18,641 nt of DNA from Pseudomonas sp. ACM7. Lineage in GTDB: Bacteria > Pseudomonadota > Gammaproteobacteria > Pseudomonadales > Pseudomonadaceae. The stretch is from the NCBI RefSeq assembly GCF_004136015.1, contig NZ_CP024866.1:1153044-1171684 (forward strand), read 5' to 3'. A model generated the notes under the pieces. It searched no databases, was not told where the DNA came from, and saw only the letters and a list, made by a program, of their open reading frames with translations. The first letter of the stretch is position 1, and each line of letters opens with the position of its first letter. This document shows positions 15,612-18,641 of the stretch, one piece after another. The translations under genes and the position numbers were made by a program.

Positions 15612-15634
15612 AGGGCAGGCCTGAGGTCTGCCCT
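15612..15634. promoter_or_regulatory. Near-perfect 23-bp inverted repeat before the DUF5064 gene
   Basis: 11-nt arms AGGGCAGGCCT and AGGTCTGCCCT are complementary at 10 of 11 positions around a single G. It is followed 33 bp later by the DUF5064 start codon. It could be an operator or an RNA hairpin in the leader. A TATCAATAA-like AT-rich patch about 20 bp upstream could be part of a promoter. Function unknown. Confidence 0.4.
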
Positions 15635-15666
15635 GATTCAATGCCTTTTTGAAGGAGAAACGCTAA

Positions 15667-16026
15667 ATGGCAACGTTCGAGCCCGGTCACCTGCACATCG
15701 AGCGCCACGCGCTGAACAAGGACGATTACAGTTACAACCTGCACATCGAATATGCAGTCAGCCAGGATCCCAAGGAAGGCGAAGGCATGCTCTTCAAGAT
15801 GCATGGCACGGTTGGGGACAAGGAGCTGAAGGAAGAATTCTTCCTGCCCAAAGATCAGGCCTTCGACTTCGCCCGGCATGCCACGCGCATCGCGCAGAAG
15901 TACGGGATGCCCAAAGAGGCCAGTATCGGCTCGATACACAAGGAGTACGACGCCATGTTTGAAGATGTGCGGGAGCAGCTCCACGTCAAATCCGGCGATC
16001 CGGTCAAACCCGAACATCTGGAATAA
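15667..16026 (+). CDS. DUF5064 family protein
   Basis: Small soluble protein (119 aa) of a Pseudomonas-restricted family recalled as DUF5064; no function is known. It starts MATFEPGHLHIERHALNKDD, is rich in charged residues (K, E, D and H), and has no signal peptide, membrane segment or cysteine. ATG start with a strong AAGGAG 9 nt upstream, suggesting good expression. It is a single gene, divergent from alkA, with a 23-bp inverted repeat in its leader and a REP pair after its stop. Confidence 0.82.
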   Translation: MATFEPGHLHIERHALNKDDYSYNLHIEYAVSQDPKEGEGMLFKMHGTVGDKELKEEFFLPKDQAFDFARHATRIAQKYGMPKEASIGSIHKEYDAMFEDVREQLHVKSGDPVKPEHLE

Positions 16027-16043
16027 CGCTTGGAAGATCAACA

Positions 16044-16128
16044 GATCGCAGCCTTCGGCAGCTCCTACGCCGAACGCATTCCCCTGTAGGAGCTGCCGAA
16101 GGTTCGGGCCGCGTTCGGACGATCTTTT
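16044..16128. repeat. REP pair with one variant unit
   Basis: The left unit (16044-16068) is the standard GATCGCAGCCTTCGGCAGCT form. The right unit starts the same way (TGTAGGAGCTGCCGAAGG at 16085-16102), but its distal part is replaced by TTCGGGCCGCGTTCGGAC before GATCTTTT. This replacement is seen in no other unit of the window. Lies between DUF5064 and the gcsR-like gene. Confidence 0.8.
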
Positions 16129-16216
16129 CAAGCCATCCCCATTGCCGATTTCACCTCCCTCCCTCCTCCAAGGCATACTTGCCACCCTCCGCACTCCAGA
16201 ACCCAAAAAACGCCCC

Positions 16217-17725
16217 ATGCGTATCCACGTCAGCTTCATCGACCGCGTCGGCATTACCCAGGAAGTCCTGGCCCTGCTCGGTGGGCGCAATCTCAATCTG
16301 GATGCGGTGGAAATGGTGCCGCCCAACGTCTACATCGACGCCCCGACCTTGAGCCCGGAAGTCCTCGAAGAGCTGCGCGACGCGTTGTTCAGCGTACACG
16401 GCGTGCAAGCGGTGACGGTGGTCGACATTCTTCCCGGTCAGCGTCGGCACCTGCAGCTCGATGCGTTGCTCGCGGCCATGACCGACCCGGTCCTGGCGCT
16501 GGACAGTGCCGGCAAGGTGCTGTTGGCCAACCCGGCACTGATCGCCTTGTACGGTCGCGAGCCTGACGGCGAAAGCATCGCCGACCTGTTCGCCGACCCG
16601 GCACTGCTCGAATCCCTGCTGGAAAACGGCTTCCGCCTGCCGCTGCGGGAAGTCACCGTCAACGGCCAGACGTTGCTGCTGGACGCCACACCGATTACCG
16701 ACGCCGGCGCCCTGCTGACCCTGTATCAACCGAACCGCATCGGCGAACGCCTCTCGGCGCTGCACCACGACCATGCCGAAGGTTTCGATGCGCTGCTCGG
16801 TGAGTCCCCGGCGATTCGCACCCTCAAGGCTCGCGCCCAGCGTGTTGCGGCCCTCGATGCACCGTTGTTGATTCAGGGCGAAACCGGCACCGGCAAAGAA
16901 CTGGTGGCGCGTGCCTGCCACGCCATTAGCGCCCGGCACAGTTCGCCATTTCTGGCGCTGAACTGTGCGGCATTGCCGGAGAACCTCGCCGAAAGCGAAC
17001 TGTTCGGCTACGCCCCCGGCGCCTTCACCGGCGCACAACGGGGCGGCAAACCGGGGCTGATGGAACTGGCCAACCAAGGCACGGTGTTTCTCGATGAGAT
17101 CGGCGAGATGTCGCCGTATTTGCAGGCCAAGTTGCTGCGCTTCTTGAACGACGGCAGCTTCCGCCGGGTGGGCGGGGATCGTGAGGTGAAGGTCAACGTG
17201 CGGATCCTCAGCGCCACGCACCGTGACCTGGAAAAAATGGTCAGCGAGGGTTCGTTCCGTGAAGACCTCTTCTATCGCCTCAACGTCCTGAACGTCGAAG
17301 TTCCGCCCCTGCGCGAACGCGGCCAGGACATCCTGTTGCTGGCCCGCTACTTCATGCAGCAGGCCTGCGCGCAGATCCAGCGCCCGGTCTGCCGTCTGGC
17401 GCCCGGGACCTATCCGGCACTGCTGGGCAATCGCTGGCCGGGTAACGTACGGCAATTGCAGAACGTGATCTTTCGCGCCGCTGCGATTTGCGAAAGCAGC
17501 CTTGTCGACATTGGCGACCTCGATATTGCCGGTACCTCCGTGGCGCGCCAGAGTGACAGCGACGTCGACAGCCTCGAACAAGCCATGGAAGAGTTCGAAA
17601 AAACCCTGCTGGAAAAACTCTACGTCAGCTACCCCTCAACCCGCCAACTGGCCAGCCGTTTGCAAACTTCCCACACGGCGATCGCCCATCGGTTGCGCAA
17701 GTACGGCATTCCCAATAAGCCCTGA
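16217..17725 (+). CDS. gcsR: GcsR-like sigma-54 activator, TyrR family (glycine cleavage regulator)
   Basis: Enhancer-binding protein (502 aa) expected to activate the gcv operon from upstream boxes. Order: ACT domain (about 1-73, likely amino-acid sensing); PAS-like domain (about 78-175); AAA+ domain with Walker A GETGTGKE (221-228), the sigma-54 contact loop GAFTGA (268-273), Walker B VFLDE (290-294) and RWPGNVRQL (406-414); and a C-terminal HTH (about 475-497, TRQLASRLQTSHTAIAHRLR). The intact GAFTGA loop separates it from E. coli TyrR, which does not use sigma-54. Position directly before gcvH and GcsR-type boxes in the gap support GcsR rather than PhhR. The ATG at 16217 gives the usual MRIHV ACT start; no good ribosome-binding site precedes it. 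Confidence 0.88.
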   Translation: MRIHVSFIDRVGITQEVLALLGGRNLNLDAVEMVPPNVYIDAPTLSPEVLEELRDALFSVHGVQAVTVVDILPGQRRHLQLDALLAAMTDPVLALDSAGKVLLANPALIALYGREPDGESIADLFADPALLESLLENGFRLPLREVTVNGQTLLLDATPITDAGALLTLYQPNRIGERLSALHHDHAEGFDALLGESPAIRTLKARAQRVAALDAPLLIQGETGTGKELVARACHAISARHSSPFLALNCAALPENLAESELFGYAPGAFTGAQRGGKPGLMELANQGTVFLDEIGEMSPYLQAKLLRFLNDGSFRRVGGDREVKVNVRILSATHRDLEKMVSEGSFREDLFYRLNVLNVEVPPLRERGQDILLLARYFMQQACAQIQRPVCRLAPGTYPALLGNRWPGNVRQLQNVIFRAAAICESSLVDIGDLDIAGTSVARQSDSDVDSLEQAMEEFEKTLLEKLYVSYPSTRQLASRLQTSHTAIAHRLRKYGIPNKP

Positions 17726-17761
17726 AGCCTCACTTGGCTTAGCATTGGAACGCGCGCCCCT

Positions 17762-17843
17762 GTAGGAGCTGCCGAAGGCTGCGATCTTTTGACTTTGAAT
17801 TTGCAGCGCCTGCGACAAGATCGCAGCCTTCGGCAGCTCCTAC
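17762..17843. repeat. REP pair (BIME), opposite order
   Basis: 27-bp arms 17762-17788 and 17817-17843 are exact reverse complements, but here the GTAGGAGCTGCC-oriented unit comes first, opposite to the other three pairs of this family. It follows the gcsR-like stop by 36 bp and is the only terminator-like structure before the gcvH control region. Confidence 0.88.
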
Positions 17844-17895
17844 GGGTCGGATTCCAATTCAAGGGCTTCTAACCTGCTCAAAAACGACCTCCGTC

Positions 17896-17913
17896 TGTAC
17901 TGAAAGCGCTACA
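17896..17913 (-). promoter_or_regulatory. GcsR-type box 1
   Basis: On the minus strand TGTAGCG-CTTT-CAGTACA, an 18-bp interrupted palindrome resembling the recalled GcsR consensus TGTAACG-N4-CGTTCCG. One half is good and the other degenerate. It lies one nucleotide from box 2. Confidence 0.7.
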
Positions 17914-17914
17914 G

Positions 17915-17932
17915 CGGAACGATATCGCTACA
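17915..17932 (-). promoter_or_regulatory. GcsR-type box 2
   Basis: On the minus strand TGTAGCG-ATAT-CGTTCCG, 13 of 14 defined positions as in the recalled GcsR consensus. It is in tandem with box 1 at 19-bp period. Confidence 0.78.
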
Positions 17933-17995
17933 CCCTCTCCTGATCACCGCTGTGCAAGGCTTTGATCCACTTAGTCTTTTTTCTCCACCCTGTGC

Positions 17996-18013
17996 TGTAG
18001 CGATTTCGCTACA
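17996..18013. promoter_or_regulatory. GcsR-type box 3, symmetrical
   Basis: TGTAGCG-ATTT-CGCTACA, an 18-bp palindrome with perfectly complementary 7-nt arms, sharing the TGTAGCG half of boxes 1 and 2. Its centre is about 81 bp downstream of the centre of box 2 and about 87 bp upstream of the -12 element. Confidence 0.78.
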
Positions 18014-18045
18014 GCCAGCAAATTCATACACCTTGAACAAACATA

Positions 18046-18058
18046 TAACTCATTGATT
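18046..18058 (-). promoter_or_regulatory. IHF-consensus site
   Basis: On the minus strand AATCAATGAGTTA fits the IHF consensus WATCAANNNNTTR at every defined position. It sits in an AT-rich stretch between the activator boxes and the -24/-12 promoter, where IHF bending normally helps a sigma-54 activator touch polymerase. Confidence 0.65.
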
Positions 18059-18077
18059 TATATCGATTAAATAACAT

Positions 18078-18094
18078 TGGCCGCGATTTTGCTT
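18078..18094 (+). promoter_or_regulatory. Sigma-54 (-24/-12) promoter of the gcv operon
   Basis: TGGCCGCGATTTTGCTT has the invariant GG (18079-18080) and GC (18091-18092) separated by exactly 10 nt, plus TTTGC at -12. Transcription should start near 18104, about 70 nt before gcvH. Confidence 0.82.
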
Positions 18095-18175
18095 AGTAAC
18101 CGCTTATAAAGCAGGGCTTTTGCCCAAGCATTCAATCGCGTCCACCAGACGAGTCTGGCCCCCTTAGGAGTTTCC

Positions 18176-18559
18176 ATGAGCGAGTTGCGTTTTACTGAAG
18201 ATCACGAATGGCTGCGCACCGAAGCTGACGGCACTGTCACCGTCGGCATCACCGCTTTCGCACAGAACGCCCTCGGCGACGTGGTTTTCGTACAACTGCC
18301 TGAGCTGCAGTCCTACGACAAAGGCGCTGAAGCCGCCACCGTGGAATCGGTAAAAGCCGCCAGCGGCGTGTACATGCCGTTGGACGGTGAAGTGCTGGAA
18401 GTGAACCCGGCACTCGACAGCAGCCCTGAACTGGTCAACGAAGATCCGCTGGGTGAAGGCTGGTTCTTCCGCTTCCAGCCAACCGATGCATCGGCTGTCG
18501 CCAAACTGCTGGATCAAGACGCCTACGACCGTCTGATCAAAGCCAACGCCGAAGCATGA
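18176..18559 (+). CDS. gcvH: Glycine cleavage system H protein
   Basis: Lipoyl carrier protein (127 aa) of the glycine cleavage complex; it shuttles the aminomethyl group from P-protein to T-protein and electrons to L-protein. Starts SELRFTEDHEWLRTEADG, with VGITAFAQNALGDVVFVQLP and the lipoylation motif ESVKAASGVY, in which Lys60 is the modified residue. The C-terminus with GEGWFFRFQP and YDRL is typical. ATG at 18176 with TAGGAG about 7 nt upstream. First gene of an operon with gcvP (11-bp gap), behind a sigma-54 promoter and GcsR-type boxes, so expected to be glycine-induced. Corresponds to the gcvH2 copy recalled from P. aeruginosa. Confidence 0.96.
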   Translation: MSELRFTEDHEWLRTEADGTVTVGITAFAQNALGDVVFVQLPELQSYDKGAEAATVESVKAASGVYMPLDGEVLEVNPALDSSPELVNEDPLGEGWFFRFQPTDASAVAKLLDQDAYDRLIKANAEA

Positions 18560-18570
18560 GGAGCGCTGAC

Positions 18571-18641
18571 ATGACTCAAGTAAGCCTGACCACCGCCAAC
18601 GAATTCATCGCCCGCCACATCGGCCCGCGTGCCGGCGACGA
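18571..18641 (+). CDS. gcvP: Glycine dehydrogenase (decarboxylating), P protein, N-terminus only
   Basis: Only 23 full codons are visible: MTQVSLTTANEFIARHIGPR followed by AGD. The FIARHIGPR motif is the conserved N-terminus of the PLP-dependent P protein, which decarboxylates glycine and passes the remainder to GcvH. GAGGAG lies 7 nt before the ATG. It follows gcvH by 11 bp in the same operon. The rest lies beyond the right edge. Confidence 0.92.
   Translation, partial: MTQVSLTTANEFIARHIGPRAGD

Larger units (their letters stand above)
17726..18175. other. 450-bp gcsR-gcvH intergenic control region
   Basis: Contains no convincing gene. From left to right it holds a REP pair (17762-17843), three GcsR-type boxes (17896-18013), an IHF-type site (18046-18058), and a -24/-12 promoter (18078-18094), then a 5' leader of about 70 nt. 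Base composition turns AT-rich from about 18014 to 18078, unlike the rest of the window. Confidence 0.8.

Noticed and set aside
15878..16216. Upstream extension of the gcsR-like gene
   Set aside because: Would read through DUF5064 and a REP pair; the ACT domain begins naturally at 16217.
15484..16326. 280-codon minus-strand frame upstream of alkA
   Set aside because: Overlaps the DUF5064 gene, a REP pair and the gcsR start; no motifs.
16151..17581. 476-codon open frame antisense to the gcsR-like gene
   Set aside because: Shadow frame; the plus strand encodes a complete ACT-PAS-AAA-HTH protein.
1..18641. CRISPR array, tRNA or rRNA genes, riboswitch
   Set aside because: Repeats present are REP palindromes without regular spacers; no tRNA/rRNA sequence recognised; no known glycine-riboswitch core was recognised in the gcvH leader, where control appears to be by sigma-54.

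Overview
The window is chromosomal DNA from a fluorescent Pseudomonas, most likely of the P. fluorescens group. The grounds are high GC content, proteins that read as typical Pseudomonas orthologues, gene order recalled from P. putida (edd-glk beside gap-1, a FecI/FecR/receptor/heme oxygenase set and a DUF454 gene), and many copies of the two REP families common in this group (GTGGGAGCGAGC and CTGCCGAAGGCTGCG types).

Layout. (1) 1-296: one end of an IS5-type insertion sequence with the transposase N-terminus, running off the left edge. (2) 374-4369: central carbon metabolism. edd and glk form a minus-strand operon divergent from gap; the 220-bp intergenic region holds two perfect TTGT-N7-ACAA HexR-type operators and one TTGT-N9-ACAA. 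(3) 4531-4995: mgsA. (4) 5023-10163: an iron/heme cell-surface signalling cassette: Fur box, ECF sigma factor, FecR anti-sigma, TonB receptor with STN signalling domain, and a PigA/HemO-type heme oxygenase. (5) 10326-10715: DUF454/YbaN membrane protein. (6) 10894-13032: dCache-type chemoreceptor. (7) 13148-14479: CaiB/BaiF CoA-transferase-like protein with an unusual domain order. (8) 14624-15487 (minus): AlkA-like DNA glycosylase. (9) 15667-16026: DUF5064 protein. (10) 16217-18641: GcsR-like sigma-54 activator followed by gcvH and the start of gcvP.

Regulation is the richest part. The receptor gene and the heme oxygenase gene share an identical bipartite promoter-like motif, TTTTTACT-N18-CGTCTCGTTA, which is a good candidate for the recognition site of the ECF sigma encoded in the same cassette. 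The -35 half upstream of hemO lies in the T-tract of the receptor gene's terminator. Upstream of gcvH there is a textbook sigma-54 layout: three 18-bp GcsR-type boxes, a perfect IHF-consensus site, and a -24/-12 element with exact GG-N10-GC spacing.

Integration: low iron relieves Fur and makes the sigma; receptor occupancy is relayed through STN and FecR to free it; the sigma then drives receptor and heme oxygenase, so that imported heme is degraded for iron. HexR (sensing the Entner-Doudoroff intermediate KDPG) would co-control edd-glk and gap. GcsR would switch on glycine cleavage when glycine is plentiful. No tRNA, rRNA or CRISPR array was seen.
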